Origin: Morella rubra
Taxonomy: Eukaryota > Streptophyta > Magnoliopsida > Fagales > Myricaceae
Assembly (NCBI GenBank): GCA_003952965.2
Contig: CM025853.1
Coordinates: 30,601,401-30,665,400, forward strand
Direction of reading: 5' to 3'
Length of the DNA: 64,000 bases
The notes beneath the pieces were generated by a model that worked only from the letters and a program-made list of their open reading frames with translations, was not told the DNA's origin and did no database searches. Below, piece after piece: positions 51,651 through 64,000 of the stretch; the stretch's first letter is position 1; every line of letters begins with the position of its first letter. The translations under genes were made by a program, and so were the position numbers.

Positions 51651-54600
51651 GTTTTGCTACAAAGCCATTATCGCGCGCAGGGCGCTGCTGAATATGAAGG
51701 GCGCCGACTGATGAGGAACAGGCGAAGTGCGTAGCAAGGGACCACCGGAAAAGTCTGGCTGCGGGAGCGCGAGCGAGAAAAAAAAAAGGCGCGGCACAAC
51801 TATGGCTGCGCGCCGACCAAATGGCGAATAAAGGCGGCACAGGAAGGTCAAACCGCATGTATCAAGAAAAAATAAGTGAGAAAAGCAAAACTATTGAAAC
51901 GGTGGTTCTGCTCACGATTAACCTCGTGCAAACACAAGCACGCAACCGAAAGCAGGCAACACAAAAGCAGTGACCAATGCCATGGAAGATCAAGTCAGAG
52001 ACGCGACAACGAAGGCGAAAATGAAAAACGGAAACAAAAAAGATCAAAAAAGGTACGGAACCTGAAAAGCGGTGTGGGCGGGAATAGAACCACGCACCGG
52101 CCAAGAGAAGCAACGCAGAAAACGGAGCCGATAGCGGGGCTGCCAGGGGAAGGGCGGCTTATGAGCAACGAAGAACGCTAGAAAGACAGGCTACGGATAC
52201 GAGCCAAGGTGAAGCGCAAAGAAAAAAGCGCTTCCACAAACCTCCAGAGCGCCTGATAGGTGGCCGCTAGGTTAATAGCTTAGCTGAGGAACCCGGCAGC
52301 GGGCAAAGGCGGAACCCGACGAAAAAAACCCAAATGACCAGACAGGGGGGGAAACCGCAGCAGAGAATGGACTGAAAAAAGGGAGGGGGACCGCGGAGCC
52401 GCTTGAGCGCGGCGGGGGGCGCTGTGACCAAGAGGGGGTCACTGCGAGGGTCGCTCGCGGGAGGGAGAATTGCAAGGGATCAATCAGGCGGAGAGAATCA
52501 AATAAGGATAAAGGCTGGGGGGTTTATAATGGGGGTCGGACGAAATAAAAAATTTAAAAGTTAAAGTGGAGGAGAAACTTTATTCATGGGTAGAAATTCC
52601 CAAGCCATGCCTCTTTCACTGGGGCCCCAATATGTTGTTTCTTAGCAAGCCGGGAAGGAGGCGGGAATATAAAACATCTACGCGTTTAACGCAAGTCTAA
52701 ACTCGGTGCAGCCGCACTCCAACCGGGTTATCTAATGGCTGCTGAGGCTCTAATATCGGCGGGGTATAGCGGGGCCCGTAGAAGGCAGAAAGAACTGGGA
52801 AAGGCTACATCAGGGGCAAGTACAAAAGAAAATATGCAGCGCAGAGGGGAAGTCGGACGCAGCTGGGCGCTGATCGGAGTTATTTAACAAAATGCCAAAC
52901 TTGCTCTGACTCTAAAGAGGGGGGAGACGACAAAAACACTAGGCCCGAAAAAAGGAGCCTCTCAAAAGGATAAGATAATAGAAGAAGGAATTAAAACGAT
53001 ACGGCTGAATCGTCTAGAAAATTGTCTTGCTCACCAAAAAGCATGATGGCATGTAGGTGAGATTAGGGTGGCTAGTTGTTGATTGTTGTTGAGATGTGGA
53101 TGTTGGCTAGGGGGGGTGATGGAACGCACCGGCCGTAACAAGAAGCTCGGGCCGCGGCGTCGGGTAAGAAACGAGAGGAAACGGGAACGGGGCATGGGCG
53201 AAAGTCCGGTTGGAGCCTCACGGAAGCAGGCAGCAACGCAAACAGAAACGAGTCGAAACCAAGACAAAGGCAATGAGAACAAGAGACAAAATGGGAGCAG
53301 CTCGCAACGATAACAGCGAATCCAAGGAACGAGCCAATAAAGCGGCTGTGGCCGGAGAGGCGCGACCCCCACTGAAAAAACCTGAAACGCTATATTCAAA
53401 GCGCAAAATACTGCACAAAGGACGGTAGCCTGGAGGAAAGACGGCCAATAATCATACTCGAAATATGTGAGACGGCATACAAGAAGGTTGGTGCGTTTAA
53501 CAAGATGAGGAATCCGAAAGATGCTGAGTGGCGTAACAAACATGAGAAGTGCAAGAAGGCTCGCCATTAGAGCCACGGAGCCATGAAAACACACACACAA
53601 ATCAGCGTGTTGTGTTGTGAAATACAACTACGGCATTATAAAGGTGAGGTGTAGATCAGATAACGGAAAAAGTTAGGGCCCAGAGTTTATTTCTATGATA
53701 TGGTTGTAACGAGCTCCAATCGCAAGGAAATTCCGTGGTGGCGGGGGCAGAGGGCTGGAAGGTATGAGAAGACAAGGGTGGCAGACTTCAAGCTGCCCCC
53801 AACACCCGTAATGTCCGACGCACAGGGAGACGAAATATCAAGTGCAAGGCGAAGGTGTGTTCAGAGCTGGGAGAGAGATGTGAATCTAGTTACCAAAGCT
53901 CAGGAGACGTGAGAAACAGGACGGACGTAATTTGGCAGCTAGAAAAAGGCCGCAACCAAGAACGCTCAAGCATAAAATGGCACACGCGGCATTTAGCAGC
54001 GGGAGGAGAACTAACCAAGAAAAGTAACAGCCGAAAAAGAAAATCAGATGGGAGGAATTGTGAGGCCTGTGGCACGTCGGTTGTGCCCGCCGTCAGGCAG
54101 GTACGTTCTTACGTCATCACGTAAATGCTGCAGAGTGAGTACTGCACATTACGAGGCTTTCAACATCAAGTGATACTCTGGAGATCATCAAGACATAACT
54201 GTGAGTGTAATGTCTAGGGGGAAGTGCAAGTGACAATAGCTAATCGCGTTGCTAAACTATTGGTAAACTCTGCCGTTATAGTAATGCCAACCGTGGGGAC
54301 GGGCACAAAACAATTAAACTAAACTGAGGGGGCACACGCCAGCAAAGAAGTGCCCAAGACAAAGCAGCAAAACGCCACAAGTGGACTTTCCAATGGCCCC
54401 TAACTTCAGTGCTGCCCAGACTTAGAAGAAAAAGGAAATAAATTTGTAGGATCAAACAAACAAATAAGAATATAAGCGAAAGGAAATTAGTGAATTAATA
54501 ATCAGAACGGGAGAAACGACAAGCTGAGAGAGCATCGGGAAAGGGAAATTAAAGCGAGATGGCTGTCAGAAAAAAAGAGTGCGGCAAAAAAAAAGTGTAC

Positions 54601-57600
54601 GTGCATGATTTAAGCCAGCAAGGGGAAACAAAGAATTGGCAAAGAGAATGATCTCAGAGTCAATAATATATGTGTTAGATCGCAGCGCTCAAGGAAAGGA
54701 TTAATTAACATAGAATCGACACATAGGTCTGAAGAGGGACAAACTTGTAAAGCTCCGAAAAGATTAACAAAGAAAAGAAAAAAAATTGAAGACAAAAAGA
54801 ATGGAGTGAAGGCTGGTCAGAATGGGAAATAGAGCAATCAGCGACTTCTCGCGCGAAAGTAGCTACAACAGAATGGATGCATGGCACGGGTCGCGCCAGG
54901 CGCTCGTCAGGAATAGGTGAACAATTTTTCGGGCAAAGGTTACCGATTTACAAAGATCCATGGCGGGTTAGGAAGGGACAGGCGAATTGCGTTGAAGAAT
55001 CATCAAAAATAAGTGAGTAAACAAGCACAAGAAAGAGAAGGAAGAGAACCCCGTGTACCATGGCGCGATGGGGCGCGCGCTTAGACCAAGACTCTCATGG
55101 CTGCTGACGAGATAACGTTCCCACAACAATTGAGGAACAGCATTGTCCTGCCTGGAGTCGTTGAATCGAGACGGGGGTGGAAGCGTGCCGTCTTTCGTGA
55201 TCCGAAACAGAAATGCAGGAATTGTGGCAGGTCCGCGGAAGGGAGTGGGGTGAGAGTGATAGATTTTGCCGCGTGCTGAATGTGCACAGGACCGAGGGAC
55301 CAGAATACCTCGTATAGGTTAGACTTTACACTCGGTGGGGTTGAATTCTGAGCACCAAAACCGGGCATGCCGCAAAGCAGAAAGGGAGGGTTCAGGCTGG
55401 GAGGTTCCGCATGGGCCAGTGGGTGCCCTGGTATAAGAGTGAATTAGTGCGTAGGGGACTGAAAGTCCGAAAGCTAGATTTGTACAGTGTGGAGATTGAG
55501 ATGTTGTTTGTTAATAGAAAAAGGGAGAGAGCATGAAAGAAGGACACGAGGGGTGTGGGGGTGACGATGTCTGATAAGGGTTGCAAGCTTGGGGCTTGTG
55601 TTCGACAGGGTCAAGGGTTGATGTAAGAAAATATGGAGACAGGGGAATGCGGGCGCGAGAAAAGATTTGAACAGAAGGAGGAATTCACTTGAACGTGCAG
55701 GGTGGTAGCTCGGCCGCATTTTTAGTTTTCGATGAAGAATTACGTTGTTAGATAATGGAGGAATATGTTGGTGGGGTCGTAAGCCAGGGAGCAGGAAGAA
55801 GTCGTCACTCGGTCGTGCCGTAGGCTAGGTCAGCGTGCGGAGCTCTGGGGGGGAAAGAGGCACAGAAAGCAACGGATGAAGCCCACAGTGGAGTCGTGCC
55901 GGCAAACACAACAGTTAGAGTCACAGAGATGGACTGAAGCATCCGGAGTGACGTTGGGCGGCAAAGAATTGTCAACATTTTGCTTGATGCGAGGACAAAT
56001 GCCAACTTAGGGTTTCAATGCACAATGGGTACGATATTATGTTAAATTAACCATGGTATCTGAAGCCGGCCGCTCGCTGCGCGACGCTCGCCCGCCCAAA
56101 GTAAAGACCACGAGGATGGCGAGGTGAGGGGGAACTGCAGGGGAGTTTAGATGGCCCTGCTCCGACTGAAACCACAAAAGGAACATGGCAAGAAGGGAGG
56201 GAACGTTCGGCGGTCAACTGTTGTCAAGGTGGAAGCAAAAAGAAGCGTGCTAAGGAGAGCAGCACAGAGAAGGAGAAACATCACTGTTGCGTGTTTGGTC
56301 ATGAGCTCAGCTCGGACTAAATATAAAACATTGATGTGTTGGAGTGGCTTAAGCAACCAATGGTGCATCAGTGTAAAAGGGATCTGAAGAAGTCATGAAG
56401 CAGAGCGGGAACATGAACGACGCGTTGTGAGGTCATGACATTCAGAACACGATCTTCAGTACTACTCAATATGGCAAATAGCTGAATCGTTATCCTCACA
56501 GTATGTATCTAGAGGTAATTTTTCTGGAATACAGTTGCGCAGATAACAGTGGCAGGATATTGAAGGAAATCAACAGAAGGTGATGGGCAAGCAGGCCATA
56601 CACAAGAGCAGCCCCCAGGCCCAGTCCTGAGCCCGCTTAAGAGAGTATACCAACAATTGAGTATGTGAAGTGACGCCACAAATAGTTGCCGATAGGGTTC
56701 ATACAAAGAGCCCATGAGGAGAGATGGCAGTGAGTGGAGCGAATAATCAAGGTGACATGCAACGCAATTTGGGCACACCATCGTACAACGGATGATGCAA
56801 TCGATTGTTGAATGGAGCCATATTGAAGTTTCTAGCAATGAGGCACATCCATAATCTTGGTGCGCATTAGAACATATAGATTAGAGAATGGAGGCATGAT
56901 GAGATACGGGGCAAAGCAAAAGTCACAAACTCGATGGGGAGTGCGGTGGGTAATTGGAAAGATAAGAATCGGGGAAAAGCCCAAACACAATGAATGGCGG
57001 GGAAAAAGGAGTTTGGGCGGAAAGATGCATGGAACCGTCAGTTTGCGACGTACCAGTAGTCGGGAAGGAGGGTCGCGGGCAGATGGGGGGAAGAAGCAGG
57101 GGAACTGGGCCCCCTGCCGGGCAACGCAGGGTTGGAGTAGGCTACGGGGTACTAGTGGGACATTGGTTCAGAGCGTGTGTTGCGCAAACAGGAGGCACTG
57201 GGTTACAATGGACGGTAGATGGTAAAGAACAGGCACAGGTGCAACAAAAACCATACAATCATGAGACGCATGAGAAACTGTATAAAGAACGAGCGAACTC
57301 AATGGTAGAAGACACACGCGAGTGAGCAGTTAATAAGGAAGCAAAACTAACTATAACCTGGCGATGTCCAGACGGAATTTACCCACCATATCGACTTAAA
57401 GAAGGGGTCGGCCAGTTAACGTTAATTGCTATTCGCTGGTAACCCATCATGCGTTTCACAGTCAACATCGCATACAGTGCTCGGAGGCTGGGATTAAGTG
57501 GACCCAGTCTAGACAAGCTTCAACCCAACATAAAATAAATTCAACTACCTACGCGAGATAAATTAGAAGAATACATGCAATATAGATATTCCATGCAAAC

Positions 57601-60600
57601 GAGGGGGGGGTGGGGGGGCCCCAAGCGAGCACGAGGTGAAGAGGTAAGAAAATCTAAAACGTCGAATTGGAGTTTTGAAAAAAGACAACCACAGTCGAGG
57701 TTCTCTAGGAAGATCGGGAGCGAACGACCAAGAAGCAAAATTAGGTGAATTGCGGATACTGAAGAGATGTGGCTAGTGTAGAAGGTGAAAAACAAAAACA
57801 AAAATTATGCAGGGACGAAAGGCGCAAGAGATGTTATGTTGCAAACGCAATAGATAAGTGCATCCTGAGCAAATATACCAAAGCTGGATAAACGACTGGA
57901 AGTACACAGGATCGATGGGTGAACGTGGGAGAGAAACCAGCCATGCCCAAAAGACGAGTGCAGTGAAGGGGGGGTACCTTGGGTATCAGTATTTACTTTA
58001 TGCGCAATGTAATTGAGGGCCGGCAAGAAGGTGCACGTACTTGCAGGGCACTTAACGGAATGATCTAACGGAATTACATCCTATCCGATTTCAGTTGAGA
58101 CATGAATTGCACCGCAAGCATTAACTCTTGACCTGTATATTCAAACTCGAACTAAACACCACTGAATGGAATGTTAGATGTCACTTCACTGATGGACGGA
58201 CAACACCGATTCCGTCGAAGTACAAAGTGGTAAGAAGCGAAGGGGGGGAGACAAGCGTAGGGGCCCGGAGACTATGCCCAATACGGCAGAGGGCAACACC
58301 TTCATAAGGCAGAGAGTTCTGAGCCAAACGGCGGCTTACTTGCCAGATGCCAGTGGCGAGATAGGCAAGGGCGGCGCGAACGGATGGAAAAAAAGGGTAC
58401 AAGAAGAAGGTTCCAACAAACAGGTGATCGGGAAAGGCGCGGTTGTGACGCAAGTAGTGCCAGCGACTGATAGTTCTCAGGCTGATTTGCACGAATTGAA
58501 TAGTCGGGTCATTCAGGCAAGTGCGGACACTAGGGAACGCAGGTGGCATCACAGAAACGGAAGATAGGCAAAGAGAAACTGTCGATATCTAGTAACGGAG
58601 CGTGAACTTCAAACAGCGCCTACAAAGAAGAGCGTACTAGAATGAACCACCAATTGCTAAACGAAACACAGTGAAGCGAACTGATGTCAGAGACGAAAGC
58701 AGTTACAAGGTGTGTGGTAGGACAGGGAGGAGGATGCGGGGGCTCGCAGTCGAGCTGAAGCGTGAGGACGGGGGGTGAGGAAAAGCAAGAAGGCGGGAGA
58801 TTATTAATCCACACAAATGATCGGCTCCAAATGAAAAGCAGACACAATTCGCTGGATCGAGAGCGCCCGAACGTAGAGGGCTAAAATTATAGCAAAAGTA
58901 GTAGAGTTGATCGGGTAGAAAAGGGGAGTACGGCTGAATCAAAAGGACGTGGTCCGCAGGCGACCACGAACGCTCAGCGGTGTGAGTGAGGGGTGATGAA
59001 GAGGGAAAACAGGAAGGATCCGGTGAGCCCCAGCAAATAAGGATAATGATGCTGACATGTGGGAAGGGACATTGACACAGAACGGTATACTGTCTGCCAA
59101 GTAAAAGAATGCATGGATGGACTCGCCGCGAGTCTCAGGATAATCAGCTGATTACTCATACGACTTGCATCTATCAAATAATTAGAATACAATGTATGGT
59201 ACGGCGTTGTATGCAGAGTAGGCCGAAAGGCAAGGTAAGTGACGCAAATGTGAGAAGGGACATCTTGTTATACGTAAACCAAACAACATGATCGTTGGCA
59301 GTGGAGAAGCGATGGTTCGCCACTGGGACACCACAGGTGTGCGTCCACAGTCTTGTTCTAGGTTCGTAGTCTTTAGTTTTGGAGACCTATACTCACTCTT
59401 GACTGCTGTAAGCCCGCTGTCTACTTAAAGATTAGTATTATCCTCTGGACTGCCACGCAGGCAGAAAGGCCGGGGAGGGCGGCGATGCTCAAAGGCAAAA
59501 CAGACATGTTCTCCCCCTAATCTTCCACCACACTTCCCACACGAAACTCCACAAAAGCTGGCTACTCACAAGGTGTCACGCAGGATGAATTTGTAAAAAA
59601 ATGTTGCTATCCGAAAATCAGTCCGCGATTGCAATAGAGCTCAGGGGGCTCAATCCAGCACCTTTACTGGACACGAAAAAGCAAGACTACCCCCAACTTG
59701 CAGAAAGCCACGGCCCCACGTGCCTATCGTTGAAACACATTGTGTAAATCAAAGAGCACCTGAAGGGCCTGAGGGTAACCGCAGAGAGGAGGGGGGAAAT
59801 TGGGCACACCGAAGTGGGCCGTTGTTATAATGTATGATCTGGCAGGTGTGGCTGATATCACTGCGCCCTTATGATGCCACCCACATAACACAATAGAGGT
59901 CCAACTTCCCGCTCGAACCATGTGTTCCCCGGACCGAGGGCACTTAGCTTGGCAGGCGAAATGGACCGAAAAGTGGACGAAGGCAATCCGGCCCGGCAAT
60001 TCCGAACAATCGTGAAAAATGGAAATGCGGCACGAAACATCCAAACACAATTGCGGTAATGGGCACCGTGGGAGGTAGCACAGGGGGGCCGGAACAGAGA
60101 GATGAAGCCGGAAAAAAAAGGTAAAAGAAAAGGAAAAGGAAACCCGGAGCCCAGTCTCGTACCAGTTAAGGCAGCTAATAGCGCGACGGCACGGTGAAAA
60201 GAAAAAAAAAAAGAGGTTGCGGGTGATAGCGACGGAAATCAAAACATGCCACAAGAAAGAAAATAAAGAAGAACAGAAAGGTTCACCGACAATGACCGTG
60301 ACTGCTAGGGGTCCGAAGAGGCGAAAGATCTAAGCAACTGACGTTATTCGTGCCCGTGATAATGTGTGACCAAGGTGTCTCTAACTATAGGTGACTACAT
60401 GGTGGATCAATAAAAGGGAAGCTTCTAATAATGGACGGACAACATATGACAAGACATATAGGCGCCACTCTTCACGGACAGGGATAGACTTGGTAAAGGT
60501 GCGGCAGATAGTGCATGAGTTCACACAGGCTCCGGTAGCGGCGCAGCAAAAAAAAAACACGCAGGCGAACCCAGGCGGGGGGCAGGGTCGCTAAAACAAA

Positions 60601-63600
60601 GAGTTCTGATGCAGATTGCTCAGGCGGCATCATCACTGAAGTACAAATTGCATCACATAAGCAATGCGAAGATTGGGTCAACGGGGGGCAGGAGAGGGAG
60701 AACAAGCACAGGACAGAATGAGCAAACAGCCGGGAGGCAAAGAACACAGAAATTGAAAGATAGACTTGTTCAGTAAAGGGGGAGAAGGGGGCATAACACA
60801 TGTCCTGCGCAGCCGTGTGCGGATATGAATCCCGAACGCTGAAAATTGGCAAAAGTAAGGAGAAAAAGACAAGCTTCGGAGAAGCTAAAGTTCGGCAACA
60901 AATTCAAAAAAGGAGAGACTCTCAGGGTGTCAACCCCGTAGTGGAACCGAAGTCCGTGGGAGGATAAGGCCGAGGGATCGAGAGCGGGGGAGAACACAAC
61001 AAACAAAGGATAAATGATTAAAGCGCAGTCTTATATCTGGAGGCTGTTCACTGGGAACAATTGAGGTATTCCATTGCGCGTAGAAGGCGTGCGAAGTGGG
61101 GTTTAGCAATTGCGCCCGGAGTAAGAGTGACAAAGGAATTGCAGTATAACGCGGTAATGCGGAAGTGCTGCTCGAAGAACAATACGAAAAGAAGAAATGG
61201 CGAAGGAAATATAGCCAAGAATTAGAAGCCGCTGTTGAGAACAAAGAGAGGGTACACAAGAAAGAGAGGGGGGATAAACTAAAAGAGCGGATTGGAAAAA
61301 AAAAGAGAGCGCAATTGTGCGCATCACTCAAAGACAGGCGAGGGATAGAATGGAGACCAGGGGAAACGAACACAGCCGGCGCGGAAAAGGACGGAGGAGG
61401 CAACGCAGAAAAGGGAAGATGCCGAAAAAAAAAAAAAAGAGAGGGAAGACGGCAAACTACGAAAAAGACACCTGACAAGACGAGGACAACATAAGAGATC
61501 GAAGAGAAAAGCAAAGAATAGGGATTAGCAATAAGAGTAAGGGAAAGAGAGGAAAAAACGGAAGGAGAAAAGAGAAAAGGGGGGAAAAGAAAGGGGAAGA
61601 AAAGACATGTAGGAATGGGTGGGAACATTAAAGAAGGGACGAGAAGGGTGAGGAAGGGAAAAAGAAAGGCGAGGGCCCCGTTAACGAATATGCATCCTAT
61701 CATCGTTAAGATATTACCACAAAAACTAGGATATAGTCACAATAGGACTGTGACAATAGAAAGCCGAGGACGAGTGGTACGAAAAATGAAGAAAGCGGAG
61801 TCGGACCAAGCGTAAGGAGCAGAACCGGTAGGGGTAAGGTGGGCCCTCAAAGGGATAGTGCCTGATCTTTGGGGAGATTGGGGAAACTAAGGAAAGAAAG
61901 GAAGTTCTGAGAGGCAAAAGGAAAAGGCCCGGAAGGAATCAAGAAGAGGAAGGGGCACAAACGCAAAGGGAGGGAAGGGGGAGGGAGTAAAGGGAGGAAA
62001 AGGGTAAAAAAATGATGAAGAAAGGAAAAAATCCAAGTTACGGCCAGACGCAAAAGCACTGCGGGAGGTCAAGAATCGAAGGGGACGGAGAAACCGGGGG
62101 GTGCAAAGCATCGTGGGCGCAAGGGGGCAGGAAGCCCTAAATAACAAGGGCGAGGCAAAGGAGTGATTGTGGGAAAAAAGCAGACCGTTGGAAAGGAAGG
62201 GGGGAACAAAACGAGATGGGAACGGGGAAGCGAGGCCGAGAAGACACGGGGGAGGGGGAAGGACATCCTTGAAGAAAGAAGGTGAGAAATACATAAAACA
62301 CACGTCAGACAGCAAGGGCAGAGAAGGCAAAGCAACCTGCCGAAAACCTTGGTCAATTCAACACAAGGCTCAAGGCCAGCGAAAGCCGCGACAGGTTCAA
62401 GCGGCGAGCATATTAGCAGCCCACAGGAGAAAAAAGAGAAGAAATCAGCGTTCCAAACTTGTGATAAGCACCCAGTGGCGCGACCTGAAAGAGGCCACGA
62501 TAAAGGGCATCTCGATCCTTAAGAATACCGCTCAGAGATACGCCTCAGGAGCACGCAGGTTGGAGAATACTCGAAGGCCCAGTACAAAAGCCCGCCTTCG
62601 AATTCCCGACACTTCCATCACTAAGCAGTGACAATACAGAAAACATCTAATATGAAATGTGAAATATTTCCAAGGCAAATCTGTCACACACACGGCTCGC
62701 ATACAATACTTAACGCTTAGCTAAAAGGCGAAATTATCATTCAAGGCAACGCGGAAAACGGGAAGACCACCAGGGCAAGGGACGAACAGAAAAGATTTCT
62801 ATTATGTACTATGGTGTGCGTGTTATAGGATATAGAGCGTACAACTTACATTACCATATAGCAAACGGCCGGGAGAAATAGAACACAAGTCATACAGAGG
62901 AATGACATTATAGTTACCCCAAAGCAGGGGCAGAATGAGTTCGTAAGCCGGAAAGCAGAAACACAACAGGGCAATAATAGTAGAGTTCACATTGGTTCGC
63001 TAAGTGATTCTTAGCATTATCTTGTTAATCTTAATTTCACAGGGAATTACCCAAACAAGCAACCCTTCTGCAAATGCAAGGATGAATAGCCTGGGGAGAA
63101 ATGTACAGAGAGGAAATACTCAGAGGGTAAATTATAGAGCAGTGCAGCAGCCTCGAAAAAATGAGCGAAGAAAAAACCTATTTTCACCCCCAACCACGAG
63201 AAGCTGGACACACTTCGGAGAATATTCAAGAATCGACTAACCACCCCAGATTTATTTTTTTTAATTTTCACTTGTTTTTAAGAATCAACTGGCAGCGGGA
63301 GGCGAGGACAGAAGCAGGAAGCAGGTGAACATGGAGCTAAAAAGTGGAGAAGCAGAAATAAGTGACTCAAAGTAGGTTTTTTAAATTTTCAACTTTTTTA
63401 CCGTTTTGAATTTTTTACTTATAGTTTTTAATTAAACATTACAGGGACCGGAAAAACCTATGCTCAACTAGAGAATTTTTAATATGATCTCAAAATTCTT
63501 AGAACTGGCAGGGCTGGCAGCGGAATGCATGGTTCGGCTCCGGGGCTTGGCACCGGTTTGTTTGAATATTTACTTTTCACATTTTAATTTCATCTTTTTA

Positions 63601-64000
63601 TTTTTTTTCAATTATCTACACTTGTCTTTTAATTAGTCTTCTTTATCTTTCTGAAACTATTTAATCTGATCCCAAACCGGTAAGGCCGGACAGTACGGAG
63701 TTAACGGCTAAAATCACGAGGCTAAAATGAGGTTCCGGCACTGTGTGTGTGGTGGAACACAAAATAAAGATGCGAAATGAGGGAAACTAGCGAAAAGTGC
63801 CGCAAAAGACAAGAGAATATACGGCTGCGGGACGCGGCAAGAAACAGAGTGGGAAAGCTGAAACATTGATGAACGGTAGCGGGAGGTGGGGTGGAACAAC
63901 ACTCGGGCGCCGGACCAAGGTGGCGCATGGCAAGCAAGCCAAAACATCGAAGGCGCTAACAGTGGAGGGAGACAAAAAGGGAAGGAGGGCTGGCAGCAAT
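51651..64000. other. Purine-rich, CpG-rich anomalous block without genes
   Basis: About 12.3 kb in which A and G dominate the + strand; at 61561-61620, 55 of 60 bases are purines. CG dinucleotides are common, unlike the plant sequence before 47 kb. Open frames are frequent, especially on the minus strand (for example 53031-53627 and 60930-61703), and their proteins are rich in Phe, Ser, Leu and Pro, as expected from C/T-rich codons. They show no conserved motifs, no splice logic and no start context. A few T-rich islands interrupt the block near 63250-63285, 63375-63440 and 63560-63660. I do not annotate any gene here. Confidence 0.7.

Noticed and set aside
53031-53627. Minus-strand open frame of 198 codons with several hydrophobic stretches
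   Set aside because: It lies in the anomalous post-gap block, shows no known family and has the same composition-driven amino-acid bias as its neighbours.
60930-61703. Minus-strand open frame of 257 codons, rich in Phe, Leu, Ser and Pro, resembling a membrane protein
   Set aside because: The apparent hydrophobicity comes from C/T-rich codons in a purine-rich + strand. There is no motif, domain order or family resemblance, and the overlapping frames look alike.
51018-64000. CRISPR-like, phage-like or operon-like system in the post-gap block
   Set aside because: There are no regularly spaced repeats, no recognisable genes and no consistent coding strand. The region is best explained by poor sequence quality.

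Overview
This is a nuclear window from a dicot plant, probably a woody rosid, though the exact taxon cannot be fixed from the sequence. The evidence is GT-AG introns that are AT-rich, plant-specific families (IQD, GulLO, BAG-associated GRAM protein), and a ribosomal protein gene whose promoter has plant telo-box and site II motifs. Exons below were placed by hand from splice consensus, reading-frame continuity and family knowledge; none was tested by search or RNA data.

Layout. 1-4380: G/T-skewed sequence with no gene. About 4500-4960 (-): decayed AOP-like 2-oxoglutarate dioxygenase. 6109-9325 (+): RPL5 with its promoter, complete. 10235-10800 (+): small two-exon plastid protein, probably thylakoid-lumenal. 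11999-16618 (+): HAD-IIA (NagD-like) phosphatase, seven exons. 17761-21634 (-): IQD13/14-like calmodulin-binding protein, five coding exons and a likely 5'-UTR intron. 27231-27740 (-): small Arg-rich protein of unknown function. 31812-34365 (-): L-gulonolactone oxidase-like gene with one frameshift and two nonsense codons. 36006-36363: palindromic MITE-like repeat. 37098-40036 (-): five-exon unknown, probably nuclear, protein. 43274-46612 (+): first six exons of a BAGP1-like C2-GRAM gene, whose remainder is missing.

From about 47.7 kb the sequence stops looking like plant DNA. An almost pure A/C block (47.7-50.0 kb) contains a 136-base poly(A) and runs into exactly 1000 Ns (50018-51017). After the gap, about 12.3 kb is purine-rich, CpG-rich and without recognisable genes; its many open frames follow from base composition. 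I read these blocks, and more cautiously the G/T-rich start, as probable assembly or consensus artefact.

The genes are ordinary, independently transcribed housekeeping, signalling and metabolic genes with no operon-like logic. I see no convincing new biological system. The items most worth checking are the composition blocks, the broken GulLO gene, the duplicated site II array upstream of RPL5, and two or three plant genes of unknown function.
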